Numbered from the stretch's first letter, positions 45,716-54,744 are shown. The stretch: 64,000 nt of DNA from JAVVHE01 sp032249695 (GCA_032249695.1 JAVVHE010000007.1:62001-126000), one strand, 5' to 3'. Numbers and translations are program-made. The notes: a model not told the origin generated them from the letters alone.

Positions 45716-47632
45716 TTGCGCCACACGTTCACCGCGCTTGCGCTGCTCGCTGCCACCACGCCCGCGTTTGCGGCGCCCAAGACGGCTGCGCCCCGCTTTA
45801 GCGACATGCCGGACAAGTTCACGCCGCCCGATCGGCGCGACTACACGCAGACGGTCGTCGATATTCCCATGCGCAACGGTGTCAAGCTGCACACCGTCAT
45901 CCTGCGGCTGAAGTCAACGCAGGGCAAAGCGCCGATCATCCTCACCCGCACGCCGTACAACGCCGAAGGCCGCGCCGCACGCGAGGAGTCGACGAGCCTC
46001 CGCGTCGCGCTCGGCGGGCGCTATGACACGATACTCGACGGCGGTTACATCCTGGTGTTTCAGGACATCCGCGGCAAATACGGCAGCGAAGGCGATTACG
46101 TGATGACGCGGCCCCTGGTGGGACCGTTCAACCCCACCAGGGTCGATCACAGTACCGATACCTACGACACCATCGATTGGCTGGTGAAGAACGTCGCCGA
46201 CAACAACGGCCGAGTCGGCATCACCGGCGTCAGCTATGACGGGTTCCTGACGCTGATGGGCTTGGTCGATCCGCACCCGGCCCTGAAGGCGGCGGTGCCG
46301 TTCAACCCGATGGTCGACGGCTGGGTGGGCGACGACTGGTTCCACCACGGCGCCTTCCGCGCGTGGGGATTCGATTATATCTTCAACCAGGCCGGCAGCC
46401 GCAAGAACGCCATCAAATTCAAGTCGACCGGTCGCGACGAGTATGACTATTTTCTGCAATGGCCGAACAGCGGCGCGCTAGGCACGGCTGTCGGGCTGGA
46501 TCAGATAAAGTTCTGGCGCTCGCTGAAGGAACACCCGGCCTATGACGGCTTCTGGCAGGGCCAGGCCGTCGATCGCATCCTCGCCGACCGGCCGCTGAAG
46601 GTGCCGACGCTGTTGGTCCACTCGCTGTTCGATCAGGAGGACATCTACGGCGCGCCGGCTGTCTGGAAGGCGATCGAGCCCAAGGACGCCGATCAATCGA
46701 AGGTGTTCATGGTGATGGGCCCGTGGTTCCACGGACAGGGCATGGGCGATGGCACCAGCATCGGCGCGGTCAACTGGGGTCAGGACACTGGCCTGTGGTT
46801 CCGCCGCAACGTCTTGCAGCCGTTCCTCGACGCGCATCTGAAGGACGGCGCCGCCGACGCGAAGACGGCCAATGTGACCGCGTTTGAGACGGGCACGAAT
46901 ATCTGGCGCACCTATGCGCATTGGCCGCTCAGCTGCGCGCAGGGCTGCCCCAACACCAGCCGCGCGCTGTATCTGAAGCCGCAGGGCAAGCTGGGCTTCG
47001 TCGCTGCGCCGGCGGGCGAGGCGGCGAGCTATGTTTCCGATCCGGCTAAGCCGGTGCCGTATATCCCGCGCCCGGTGCAGGCGGGCATCGTCCGGACCAG
47101 CTGGCAGAACTGGCTGCTGACCGATCAGCGCAACGTCGCGACGCGGCCCGACGTGCTGGTGTTCCAGACTGATCCGCTGACTTCGCCCATGAAGATCGGC
47201 GGCCAACCGGTCGCACATCTGAACCTCACTACGACCGGCGAGGACGGCGACTTCGTCGTGAAGCTGATCGATGTCGGGCCGGAGGACGAGCCATATTCGC
47301 CGGGCATGGCGGGCTATCAGATGATGGTGTCCGCCGACATCATCCGTGCACGCTATCGCAACGATCCAGCCAAGCCCGAGCGCATTGTCCCGGGGGAGCC
47401 GGTCAGGATCACGCTGCCGCTGCCGCACGCCAACCACGTGTTCAAGCCGGGCCACCGGATCATGGTGCAGGTGCAATCGAGCTGGTTTCCGCTTTACGAC
47501 CGGAACCCGCAGACGTGGGTGCCGAACATCTTCGATGCTCCGGCGAGCGCATATCAGCCGGCGACCGTGAAGGTGAGCGTGAGCGGGCCGGACGCGAGCT
47601 ACATCGACCTCCCCGTGGCGCCCGTTGAGTAG
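45716..47632 (+). CDS. Secreted alpha-amino-acid ester hydrolase (CocE/NonD family)
   Basis: A 638-residue alpha/beta hydrolase with a C-terminal jelly-roll domain. The TTG start at 45716 follows GGGAGGG and yields a signal peptide (MRHTFTALALLAATTPAFA), so the enzyme is periplasmic. The catalytic triad is S173 (GVSYDG), D306 (FDQED) and H339 (PWFHGQ). A carboxylate cluster D207, E308, D309 matches, one residue offset, the amino-group-binding cluster of characterised alpha-amino-acid ester hydrolases (D208, E309, D310). Those enzymes hydrolyse amino acid esters and ampicillin/cephalexin-type beta-lactam side chains. The GWVGDDWFHHGAFR segment is also typical. True substrate in vivo is unknown. 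Confidence 0.88.
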   Translation: MRHTFTALALLAATTPAFAAPKTAAPRFSDMPDKFTPPDRRDYTQTVVDIPMRNGVKLHTVILRLKSTQGKAPIILTRTPYNAEGRAAREESTSLRVALGGRYDTILDGGYILVFQDIRGKYGSEGDYVMTRPLVGPFNPTRVDHSTDTYDTIDWLVKNVADNNGRVGITGVSYDGFLTLMGLVDPHPALKAAVPFNPMVDGWVGDDWFHHGAFRAWGFDYIFNQAGSRKNAIKFKSTGRDEYDYFLQWPNSGALGTAVGLDQIKFWRSLKEHPAYDGFWQGQAVDRILADRPLKVPTLLVHSLFDQEDIYGAPAVWKAIEPKDADQSKVFMVMGPWFHGQGMGDGTSIGAVNWGQDTGLWFRRNVLQPFLDAHLKDGAADAKTANVTAFETGTNIWRTYAHWPLSCAQGCPNTSRALYLKPQGKLGFVAAPAGEAASYVSDPAKPVPYIPRPVQAGIVRTSWQNWLLTDQRNVATRPDVLVFQTDPLTSPMKIGGQPVAHLNLTTTGEDGDFVVKLIDVGPEDEPYSPGMAGYQMMVSADIIRARYRNDPAKPERIVPGEPVRITLPLPHANHVFKPGHRIMVQVQSSWFPLYDRNPQTWVPNIFDAPASAYQPATVKVSVSGPDASYIDLPVAPVE

Positions 47633-47649
47633 CGCCATGCACGGTCATG

Positions 47650-47663
47650 CCAGCGCAAGCTGG
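47650..47663. repeat. Interspersed repeat-like hairpin (GTCATGCCAGC family)
   Basis: Directly after GTCATG, the inverted repeat CCAGC-GCAA-GCTGG lies between the convergent ester hydrolase and agmatinase genes. Its translation gives the PACAGMT signature typical of short intergenic repeats scattered in many alphaproteobacterial genomes. Only this copy was noticed in the window. It may also end transcription from both sides. Confidence 0.45.
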
Positions 47664-47695
47664 GGCGACCGCGTGCGTTGGGACCGGTCTGGCCG

Positions 47696-48631
47696 CTAAC
47701 CCGCCGCCATGTGGGTCAATAGTTCGAACATCACGTCCACGGCCGCCAGCGCGGTGATGCCCGATTGATCGAAGGGCGGCGACAGCTCGACCACGTCGCC
47801 GCCAATCAGATTGCCGATCGCCAACCCGCGCAACAGCCGCTGGGCTTCCCACGTCGTCAGCCCGCCCGGAACGGGGGTGCCGGTTCCCGGCGCATAGGCC
47901 GGATCGAGGCAATCGATGTCGAAGCTGAGGTATGTCGGCCCGTCCTCGAAGCGCGGCAGCGCGGCGACGACCTCGCGCATCGGCGCCTCGCGCACATCGT
48001 CGACGCTCAGCACGCGGATGCCGTGTTCGCGAGCGAACGCCATGTCCTCCGCCGCGGCGAGCGGACCGCGAATGCCGATCATTGCATAGCCGCCGGGCCG
48101 GATCAGCCCTTCGGTGATGGCATGGCGGGCAAAGGCGCCGTGATGATACTCCTCCCCCCACGCGGCCGGGTAGGTATCTAGATGCGCATCGAAGTGAATG
48201 AAGTTGAGCGGGCCGTGCATCGCCGCCGCCGCGCGCAGGATCGGCAAAGTGCACGAATGGTCGCCGCCTACTGCGATCACGCGCTTGCCCGCGCCGAAGA
48301 GCTGCCCGAACGTCTCCTCGATCAGCGCATAGCTACGCTCGCGGCTGACGGGCACGGTCGGGCAATCGCCGACGTCCGCCACGTCCAGCCGCTGAACCCA
48401 GTCAACCTCGCGGCTCATGTGGAAATTGCGGCCAAGCGCCGAAAGCTCGCGGACCGCCGTGGGGCCGAAGCGCGCACCCGGCCGGTAGCTGACGCCGCCG
48501 TCGAACGGCACGCCGATCAGCGCCACGTCGAACGCATCGGCCGGGTCGGCCTCGGGCAGACGGAAAAACGTCTTCACTCCGGCGAACCGCGGCTGGGCGC
48601 GGCCGGCGAGCGGCACGAAGCGACCGGCCAT
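47696..48631 (-). CDS. speB: Agmatinase/ureohydrolase family protein
   Basis: A 311-residue Mn2+-dependent ureohydrolase. Metal-binding motifs are GGDHSCTLP, FIHFDAHLDTYP and SFDIDCLDPAYAPGTGTPVPGG, in the order of the arginase/agmatinase fold. Closest in layout to agmatinase, which cuts agmatine to putrescine and urea, but guanidinobutyrase or a related guanidino-acid hydrolase is also possible. The start ATG 48631 fits the family length; the frame extends to 48760. Context gives no pathway partner. Confidence 0.85.
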   Translation of the reverse strand: MAGRFVPLAGRAQPRFAGVKTFFRLPEADPADAFDVALIGVPFDGGVSYRPGARFGPTAVRELSALGRNFHMSREVDWVQRLDVADVGDCPTVPVSRERSYALIEETFGQLFGAGKRVIAVGGDHSCTLPILRAAAAMHGPLNFIHFDAHLDTYPAAWGEEYHHGAFARHAITEGLIRPGGYAMIGIRGPLAAAEDMAFAREHGIRVLSVDDVREAPMREVVAALPRFEDGPTYLSFDIDCLDPAYAPGTGTPVPGGLTTWEAQRLLRGLAIGNLIGGDVVELSPPFDQSGITALAAVDVMFELLTHMAAG

Positions 48632-48948
48632 CACTGCACCCCGTCGGATGACTGGGCGGTTGCGGACGAGCGATCCGAAATGGCAAAACGCGAAGCCGCA
48701 GCGGTGCGACCATATCCGCCCGGCGCAGTCCGGCGAACGTCGTCCACGATCCGGCGGCACGCGCCGGCGCCACGGTTCAAGCCAGGCGCCAGAGCCGGGA
48801 TTGCGACGCTTGAAGACCTCACGAAGACCCGCTTACCCCATTTGCTGCACGCCGAACCAGCAGTCGCGCTTGCGAACCCTACGAGTCCACCGCAGTCTGC
48901 AGCGCTTACCGGGCCTCGGCCCGCGTCCTTCAGGAGGTACCGCCACCC
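48632..48948. other. Intergenic stretch without a convincing gene
   Basis: Between the divergent agmatinase-like and DUF2061 genes. Open frames here have poor codon bias. Near its end is a strong AGGAGG ribosome-binding site (about 48930) for the GTG-started DUF2061 gene. No structured RNA or repeat was recognised. Confidence 0.4.
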
Positions 48949-49245
48949 GTGATCCTGTTCCGGGCCAAAGAGCGGGCTTCGCGCAGCTTCGTCAAGGCAC
49001 TCAGCTGGCGCGCGGTCGGATCGATCGACACGTTCCTGCTGGGCTGGCTGTGGTCGGGCAACGCGCAGGTCGCGGGCGCGATCGCAGGAACCGAGGTGTT
49101 CACCAAAATCGCGCTGTATTTCGTGCACGAGCGGCTGTGGGCGCTGGTTCCGTTCGGCCAGAAGCCAGCCGCAAGTGGGGGCGCAGCTGACGAGTCCGCA
49201 ACTAGCGCAGACGGTCGGCATGCCAGCGCAGATGATCCGCGATGA
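48949..49245 (+). CDS. DUF2061 family membrane protein
   Basis: A 98-residue protein with a conserved DUF2061 core: SRSFVKALSWRAVGSIDTFLLGWLWSGN followed by AGAIAGTEVFTKIALYFVHERLWAL, giving two membrane segments. The C-terminal 25 residues are polar and overlap the 3' end of the convergent fghA gene. The GTG start is supported by AGGAGG upstream. Family members are sometimes fused to sulfate-assimilation enzymes, but function is unknown. Confidence 0.85.
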   Translation: MILFRAKERASRSFVKALSWRAVGSIDTFLLGWLWSGNAQVAGAIAGTEVFTKIALYFVHERLWALVPFGQKPAASGGAADESATSADGRHASADDPR

Positions 49246-50053
49246 AGCTCGCAATGAAGAAATAGCCGTGATCATAGGCCTCATGACGGCGCAGAGTGAG
49301 CGCAATGCCCGCTCGAGCGCAGGCGGCCTCTAGGAGATCGGGGCGCAGCTGATCGAGAAACGGATCAGCCTCGCCCTGATCGACGAGCATGTCCCCGACG
49401 CGCGCGCCGTCCTCGATCAGCGCCACCGCATCATAGGCGCGCCAGGCGTCCGCATCCCCGCCAAGATAGCGGCAGAGCGCCTTGCGGCCCCACGCCACCT
49501 GAGACGGCGCGGCAATCGGCGCGAACGCCGACAGGCTGCGGAAACGCTCCGGACGGCGCAGCGCGGCGATCAGCGCGCCGTGCCCGCCCATCGAGTGACC
49601 GAGCACGCCCATGCGGCCAAGATCCGCGCTCGCATATTGCGCAGCGATCACCTCCGGAAGTTCGTCGGTCACATAGGACCACATGCGGTAGTTGGCGTTC
49701 CACGGCGCCTCGGTGGCGTCGACATAGAAGCCCGCGCCATCGCCGAAATCATACGCGCCGTCGGGATCACCCGGAACGTCGCCGCCACGCGGCGAGGTAT
49801 CTGGCATGACAAGCATCAGTCCGTGCTCGGCGGCAACGCGCTGCGCGCCGGCTTTCACCGTGAAATTTTCTTCGGTGCAGGTGAGGCCAGCCAGGCAGAA
49901 CACCACTCCCACGGGCCCGGCTTCGGCGGCCGGCGGCGAATAGACCGCATAGCGCATCGGCGTGTTCGTCGACGCGCTGTGGTGGCGATGGAAGCTTTGG
50001 TAGCCGCCGAAGCAGCGGTGGGTGCTGAGCGTTTCAACGGCAGTCGCGGCCAT
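49202..50053 (-). CDS. fghA: S-formylglutathione hydrolase
   Basis: A 283-residue esterase D-type hydrolase that finishes glutathione-dependent formaldehyde detoxification by splitting S-formylglutathione to formate and glutathione. Catalytic serine S154 is in LGHSMGGHGA; the aspartate is in QGEADPFLD and the histidine in EAYDHGYFF. CLAGLTCTEENF is a family signature. The partner alcohol dehydrogenase is not in the window. It overlaps the convergent DUF2061 gene by 44 bases at their 3' ends. Confidence 0.94.
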   Translation of the reverse strand: MAATAVETLSTHRCFGGYQSFHRHHSASTNTPMRYAVYSPPAAEAGPVGVVFCLAGLTCTEENFTVKAGAQRVAAEHGLMLVMPDTSPRGGDVPGDPDGAYDFGDGAGFYVDATEAPWNANYRMWSYVTDELPEVIAAQYASADLGRMGVLGHSMGGHGALIAALRRPERFRSLSAFAPIAAPSQVAWGRKALCRYLGGDADAWRAYDAVALIEDGARVGDMLVDQGEADPFLDQLRPDLLEAACARAGIALTLRRHEAYDHGYFFIASFIADHLRWHADRLR

Positions 50054-50094
50054 GCGACGGCATCTAGCCGCGCATGGCCGCCGATGCCACCGGC

Positions 50095-50418
50095 TTATCG
50101 CTGCCGGTAATAGTGGCGATTGCCGTAGCGATCGACCCAGTAATCGCGCCCGCTCTCGTCACGGTAATCGCGGCGGCCGCGGTAATCGCGATATTCGCCG
50201 CGGCCGTCGCGTCCGGTCGCGGCACCCGCGACCGCGCCGACGCCGGCGCCGATCGCTGCACCTGCGAGCGGGTTCCCAGCAAGCGCGCCGACGACCGCGC
50301 CACCCGCAGCACCGACAGCGGCGCCGACACCGGCACGGCGGCCCTGCTCGGTCTGGCAGGCGGAAAGCGAGAGGCTGGAGGCGGCTGCGACCAGCAGAAG
50401 TGAGGTGCGCTTAACCAT
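50095..50418 (-). CDS. Glycine-zipper lipoprotein
   Basis: A 107-residue lipoprotein. The signal peptide ends in the lipobox LSAC (C21). A glycine-zipper segment (GVGAAVGAAGGAVVGALAGNPLAGAAIGAGVGAVAGAATG, about 30-69) can insert in or span a membrane. The tail is Tyr/Arg/Asp-rich (RDYRGRRDYRDESGRDYWVDRYGNRHYY). It resembles rickettsial 17-kDa antigen-like and YMGG-type proteins of the outer membrane. It is upstream of fghA on the same strand, 41 bases away. Confidence 0.8.
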   Translation of the reverse strand: MVKRTSLLLVAAASSLSLSACQTEQGRRAGVGAAVGAAGGAVVGALAGNPLAGAAIGAGVGAVAGAATGRDGRGEYRDYRGRRDYRDESGRDYWVDRYGNRHYYRQR

Positions 50419-50492
50419 CGGGGAACTCCATCGGTTGTTTCAGCTGCCGCCAGAACACATGCCGGGCGCTGGACGTTCCGTGAATGGCTTAT

Positions 50493-51488
50493 TCACGCCC
50501 ACCCCTCCAGCACCTGATCGGGCGGGCGGTGACCATCGGACCACGCGCGGATGTTGGTGATGACCTTGTCGCCCATCGCGCGCCGTCCTTCGAACGTCGC
50601 CGATCCCATGTGGGGCAGCAGCACGACATTGGGCAGCAGGCGGAGGCGCGGCTCGATCTCGGGCTCGCGTTCGAACACGTCCAGCCCGGCGCCCGCGATC
50701 ACGCCGTCGGCCAGCGCATCGGCGAGCGCGGCCTCGTCGATCACCTCGCCGCGCGCCGTGTTCACGATATACGCATGCGGCGGCAGCAGCCTGAGGCGTC
50801 GCGCATCGATCAGGTGATGCGTGGCCGGGGTGAGCGGGCAGTTGACCGAGAGGATGTCGCAGTGCGGCAGCATTTCATCGAGGCTGGTGTGGAACACCGC
50901 TCCGCCAGCCTCGGCTTCGGCGGCGGCGGGCAGCCGGTGGCGCTGGTGATAGCGGACCCTCAGCCCGAAGCCGAGCGCGCGCGCCGCGACCGCGCGGCCG
51001 ATGCGGCCCAGGCCGATGATGCCGAGCGTCTTGCCAGTAACGCGGTGGCCAAGCATCGCCGACGGGCTCCATCCGCGCCATGCGCCCTCGCGCACGATGC
51101 GCTCGCCCTCGGCGAAGCGGCGCGGAGTCCACAGGATCAGCGCCATCGCGGTGTCGGCGGTATCGTCGGTCAGCACGCCCGGCGTGTTCGAAACGAGGAT
51201 GCCGCGCGCGCGCGCCGCGGATAGGTCGATATGGTTCACGCCCACGCCGAAATTGGCGATGAGCCTGAGACGCGGCGACGCGGCGGAAAGGACGACCGAG
51301 TCGATCCGGTCGGTGACGGTCGGCACCAGCACATCGCAATCGCGCACCGCCGCGCGCAGCCCGTGCGCATCAAGCGGCGCGCCATCGAGGTTGATCTCGG
51401 TCTCGAACAGCTCGGCCATGCGCGCCTCAACCGCCGGCGGCAGGCGCGTGGTGACGTGGACCTTTGGACGGCGGGCGCGATCGGGCAT
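50493..51488 (-). CDS. D-isomer 2-hydroxyacid dehydrogenase (glyoxylate/hydroxypyruvate reductase-like)
   Basis: A 331-residue NAD(P)-dependent dehydrogenase. The nucleotide-binding motif is LGIIGLGRIGRAVAARALGFGLRVRYHQRHR. Active-site residues are in IVNTARGEVIDE (Arg), LDVFEREP (Glu) and LLPHMGSAT (His), the expected Arg-Glu-His set. ANFGVGVNHID fits the GyaR/glyoxylate reductase branch. ATG 51488 is chosen; an upstream extension to 51593 is arginine-rich and unlikely. Substrate preference is inferred. Confidence 0.88.
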   Translation of the reverse strand: MPDRARRPKVHVTTRLPPAVEARMAELFETEINLDGAPLDAHGLRAAVRDCDVLVPTVTDRIDSVVLSAASPRLRLIANFGVGVNHIDLSAARARGILVSNTPGVLTDDTADTAMALILWTPRRFAEGERIVREGAWRGWSPSAMLGHRVTGKTLGIIGLGRIGRAVAARALGFGLRVRYHQRHRLPAAAEAEAGGAVFHTSLDEMLPHCDILSVNCPLTPATHHLIDARRLRLLPPHAYIVNTARGEVIDEAALADALADGVIAGAGLDVFEREPEIEPRLRLLPNVVLLPHMGSATFEGRRAMGDKVITNIRAWSDGHRPPDQVLEGWA

Positions 51489-51604
51489 GGGCGCACGCGC
51501 TACGGATAGCGGCGCGGCGGGGTCAAGCCGCGCAACCACGGGGCGGTCTTGAGGATTGATGGCGGCACGGTGGGTCCCCACCTCTCTGCCCACGTTGGAG
51601 CGCG

Positions 51605-51856
51605 ATGTTCATGGTTTATCACAATCCGCCCCCCGGGCGGCACCACGAGCCGACGGTGCTGCTCGTCGGCGAGGACAACGACGGCCACTGGCTGGTCCAG
51701 GAAAATCACGGCCGGATCGACGAGGAGTTCGAAAGCAAGGGCGCTGCGGTGGCGTTCGCCGAAAGCGTTCGCAGGCGGCTTCCGAGCGCGTTCCTGATGG
51801 TCACGCCCTCGACGATCAGCCGCCCGCCGACGCCGCCGCGGGCCCAGGCGGCCTGA
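51605..51856 (+). CDS. Small conserved hypothetical protein
   Basis: An 83-residue soluble protein: MFMVYHNPPPGRHHEPTVLL..., then VGEDNDGHWLVQENHGRIDEEFESKGAAVAFAESVRR, which has a beta-beta-alpha look similar to DUF2188-like proteins, and a proline-rich tail. No signal or membrane span. It lies alone between two minus-strand genes, convergent with tilS. ATG at 51605 or 51611. Confidence 0.6.
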   Translation: MFMVYHNPPPGRHHEPTVLLVGEDNDGHWLVQENHGRIDEEFESKGAAVAFAESVRRRLPSAFLMVTPSTISRPPTPPRAQAA

Positions 51857-51869
51857 GCGGGCGAACGAT

Positions 51870-52817
51870 CTAGCGCGCGCGCGGCGGCGCTGGGCGAAAG
51901 CGCCACAGCGCGCCGCCCTCTGCCAGCGCCGAGCCGACGGTCCTTGTCTCGCCGTCGCTCAGCGCAGCGAGCAGGCGATCAAGCTCGGGGCCGTCGGCCT
52001 CGGCGCCGAACGCTGCGGCTGCGCGCTGCAAGAGCGCGAAGCGCAGCGCGCGCGGAAGGTCGGCTGCGTCGACCGTCAGGTCCGGGCCGTGCCATTCGGC
52101 GCGGCCCTCCCACGCCCGCTCGGCGGCCCAGTCGAGGGCATCGGCTGCGTCGCGCGCGTGGTCGGCTGCGGCGGCAAGGCGCTTGGGATCAAGCCATTCA
52201 GTCGCGGCGAGCAGTGCGCGGGCGGCGGTGCGGTCGTAGGCCGGGTCGCGGTTGCTGGGGTCGTCGGCCGCGGCGAGGCCAGCGTCCTTCACGATCGCAG
52301 CGAGGTCGCGCTTGGCGAAGCCGAGCAGCGGGCGGACCAGCGTCAAGCCCCGCGCGAGCGGGCGGAGCGGGCGGATCCCGCCGAGGCCAGCGACGCCGCT
52401 GCCGCGAGCGAGGCGCATCAGCAGCGTTTCGGCCTGGTCGTCGGCATGGTGCGCGGTCGCGAGCCAGCGGACGCCGTTCGACGCACACCAGTCCGCCATC
52501 AGCCGATAGCGTGCCGCTCGCGCTTCGGCCTGCACGTTGCCGCCCGGTCGAGCCTCCCAGCGCAGCGTCGCGTGCGGCACGTCCCGCGCCGCACAGGCCG
52601 AGGCGACTTCAGCAGCTTCGGCTGTGCTTTCGGCGCGCAGACGGTGGTCGACGGTCAGTGCCATGACGCGGCCGGGCCGCGCCTCGGCTGCGAGCAGCAG
52701 CAGCGCGAGGCTGTCCGGGCCGCCCGAGACGGCGAGCGCAAGCTGATCCTCCGGCAGCACGCCGAACGCAGCGAGCGGGGTCCGAAGCGCGTCGGCGCTC
52801 AGCGTCAGGCCGGGCAC
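51870..52817 (-). CDS. tilS: tRNA(Ile)-lysidine synthase
   Basis: A 315-residue PP-loop N-type ATP pyrophosphatase that converts C34 of tRNA-Ile2(CAU) to lysidine, changing both its codon (AUA) and its charging identity. The PP-loop SGGPDS is at 31-36; the TilS-specific GNVQAEARAARYRLMADWC and ATAHHADDQAETLLMRLARGSG follow, with DDPSNRDPAYDR. It lacks the long C-terminal domain of E. coli TilS. Its substrate is probably the tRNA at 13197-13271. It overlaps the 3' end of cpoB by 13 bases. Confidence 0.94.
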   Translation of the reverse strand: MPGLTLSADALRTPLAAFGVLPEDQLALAVSGGPDSLALLLLAAEARPGRVMALTVDHRLRAESTAEAAEVASACAARDVPHATLRWEARPGGNVQAEARAARYRLMADWCASNGVRWLATAHHADDQAETLLMRLARGSGVAGLGGIRPLRPLARGLTLVRPLLGFAKRDLAAIVKDAGLAAADDPSNRDPAYDRTAARALLAATEWLDPKRLAAAADHARDAADALDWAAERAWEGRAEWHGPDLTVDAADLPRALRFALLQRAAAAFGAEADGPELDRLLAALSDGETRTVGSALAEGGALWRFRPAPPRAR

Positions 52818-53782
52818 CCCGCCCGCGTGCGCGCGGCTGCGAATTGCGGCTTCAGCTCGGGCTTCAGCTCGGTATCATAGACCTTGCGCGCAAGATCATA
52901 GACCTGGCACGCCGCTTCCAGCCGCTTCAGCTGGACGAGGCTCTGCCCAACCCAGTAGAGGCTCTCCTGCGCGCGCTCTCCCTTAGGGTCGGCGTCGTAG
53001 TTCGCAGTATGCGCGCGTGCCGAGTCCTCATATCGATTTTCGGCGTAATAGGTGCGACCGAGCCAGTAGCGCGCGAACGACGCCAGCCGGTGCTTCGGAT
53101 ATTTGGCAATGAACGCCTTCAACTCGGTCTCGGCACGCGGCCAATCTTTCGCCTCCACGGGGGCGTAGGCGAGCTTGTAGGCTTCGTCCGCAGTCTTGGC
53201 GCTTGCCACCGCAGGCTTGGCCCGCGCGTCTTCGGCCGGTTTGGTGACCGCCGTCGCGGGCCTCGTGGCGGCATCGGCGGGCTTCGCAGCCGGCTTCGGC
53301 GGCGTCGCTGTGCTCGCAGCGCTTGGCGGCGAGCTCGCCTCGGGCGCCGCGCCCGCCGCGGCGGGCGCGGGCGCCGCCGCGGCCTCCAGCTTCGCCAGCC
53401 GCGCTTCCAGGTCGCCGCGCAGCTTCGCCTGCTCGGTCTCCAGGCGGCGGACGCGCTCGGTCAGTTCCTCGATCTGCGCGGTCAGGCGCCGCTGCCCCGC
53501 TTCGGCTGCACCCAGCCGCGTCGACAGGTCGGCCACCACGCTCGCGCTCGCGGGCTTTTCGGGCGGCGGAGCGGCGGGGTCGGCGCGGCTGGTATCGACC
53601 TCGGGTTCGATCAGCCGCTGCGTGCCCGATGGCAGCACCTGCCGCTTCAGCGCGCGCACGTCGGTCTCGATCGCCTTCAGGCGGCGGTCCAGCGTCCTGG
53701 CGTCATCGGCCTGCGCGAATGCAGGCGCAGCCGCGAACACAAGGATCGACGCCGTGGCGAGAAACTTCAGCATCGCGCGCAT
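52805..53782 (-). CDS. cpoB: CpoB/YbgF-type Tol-Pal system coordinator
   Basis: A 325-residue periplasmic protein. A signal peptide (FLATASILVFAAAPAFA) leads to an N-terminal trimeric coiled coil (LTERVRRLETEQAKLRGDLEARLAKLEAA), an Ala/Pro/Lys-rich linker, then three TPR-like repeats (AYKLAYAPVEAKDWPRAETELKAFIAKYPKHR...). This is the CpoB layout that links outer-membrane constriction with cell-wall synthesis. tol-pal genes are not adjacent here. ATG 53782 or 53773 possible. It lies 2 bases after rodZ and just before tilS, an order known in alphaproteobacteria. Confidence 0.87.
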   Translation of the reverse strand: MRAMLKFLATASILVFAAAPAFAQADDARTLDRRLKAIETDVRALKRQVLPSGTQRLIEPEVDTSRADPAAPPPEKPASASVVADLSTRLGAAEAGQRRLTAQIEELTERVRRLETEQAKLRGDLEARLAKLEAAAAPAPAAAGAAPEASSPPSAASTATPPKPAAKPADAATRPATAVTKPAEDARAKPAVASAKTADEAYKLAYAPVEAKDWPRAETELKAFIAKYPKHRLASFARYWLGRTYYAENRYEDSARAHTANYDADPKGERAQESLYWVGQSLVQLKRLEAACQVYDLARKVYDTELKPELKPQFAAARTRAGCPA

Positions 53783-53784
53783 CG

Positions 53785-54723
53785 TCAGGGCTGGGCGGGG
53801 CGGATTTGTGGCACCGGCGCAGCGGCTGCGGCGCGGCCGAGCAGGCTGCCGGGCGTGAGGCTGACGTCGCGGATCGTCTCCGCCTCGCCACCCAGCGGCG
53901 GGATCGCGCGCCCCCCTACCCGGATGTCGATGGCGCCCGCGCGGCCGGTCCACAGCGTCAGGTCGCCGGGCGGCACGCTATAGCTTTCGCCCTGCTTCAG
54001 CGTGCGCGAGACGAGCTTCTGCTTGGTCGAGCGGTCGGTGATCTGGATCCACGCATCCTGCTTGGCGGTCAGCACCACCGTGCCGCCCCCGCTCTGCGGC
54101 GCAAGCTGCTGCTGCCCGGGCGCGGGCTGCGGCGGAGCAACCGCTCCGCTGGCCGACGCGGGCAGCTGGCCCGGCGGCGGCGCGGGCTGCGCCGACCCGC
54201 CGGCGGGCGCGGCACCAGCCGAGCCGTCCGCGGGCGGGGCAGCGGGTGCCGGGGCGGGCGCAGCCGGCGCCGCCGGGGGCGTGCCATCGGCGATCGTCAC
54301 CGGCTCGGACGAGCGCTTCTGGTACCAGATGATCACTCCAGCCACGAGCGCCAGCGCGATGCCGCCGCCCACCCACGCCATCCGGCGCGAAGGCAGCCGC
54401 TCGGGCTCGATCGGATCGAAGCTGACGTTCGGCGCGACATAGGCGGGGCGCGTCGTCTCGGCGCGATACTGCGCGGCCGCTTCCTCGGGATCGAGTTCGA
54501 GTTCGCGCGCATAGCTTTTCGCGAACCCCACCGCGAAGATGATCCCCGGCAGCTGTTCGTGCGCGTCGTTCTCCAGCGCGTTCAGCTGCCGCGCCGGGAT
54601 CTTGGTCCGCGTCGACAGATCCTGCAGGTTGAGGCCCTTCGCCTCGCGCGCTGCGCGCAGCCGCTCGCCGAGCGTGCGGGGCGCCGCGGAACTTCGCGCC
54701 GTGTCGATCATGTCATCGCTCAT
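53785..54723 (-). CDS. rodZ: RodZ-like helix-turn-helix membrane protein
   Basis: A 312-residue bitopic protein. The cytoplasmic N-terminus holds an Xre-type HTH (TLGERLRAAREAKGLNLQDLSTRTKIPARQLNALEND, about 17-55), then a membrane span (AWVGGGIALALVAGVIIWYQ, about 115-135), an Ala/Pro/Gly-rich periplasmic linker and a C-terminal beta domain (DUF4115-like, about 215-285). This is the MreB-anchoring RodZ architecture for rod-shape control. It is in an operon with the TPR gene upstream and cpoB downstream. Confidence 0.88.
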   Translation of the reverse strand: MSDDMIDTARSSAAPRTLGERLRAAREAKGLNLQDLSTRTKIPARQLNALENDAHEQLPGIIFAVGFAKSYARELELDPEEAAAQYRAETTRPAYVAPNVSFDPIEPERLPSRRMAWVGGGIALALVAGVIIWYQKRSSEPVTIADGTPPAAPAAPAPAPAAPPADGSAGAAPAGGSAQPAPPPGQLPASASGAVAPPQPAPGQQQLAPQSGGGTVVLTAKQDAWIQITDRSTKQKLVSRTLKQGESYSVPPGDLTLWTGRAGAIDIRVGGRAIPPLGGEAETIRDVSLTPGSLLGRAAAAAPVPQIRPAQP

Positions 54724-54744
54724 TCAGCCGCCCCCTTGTCGTTC

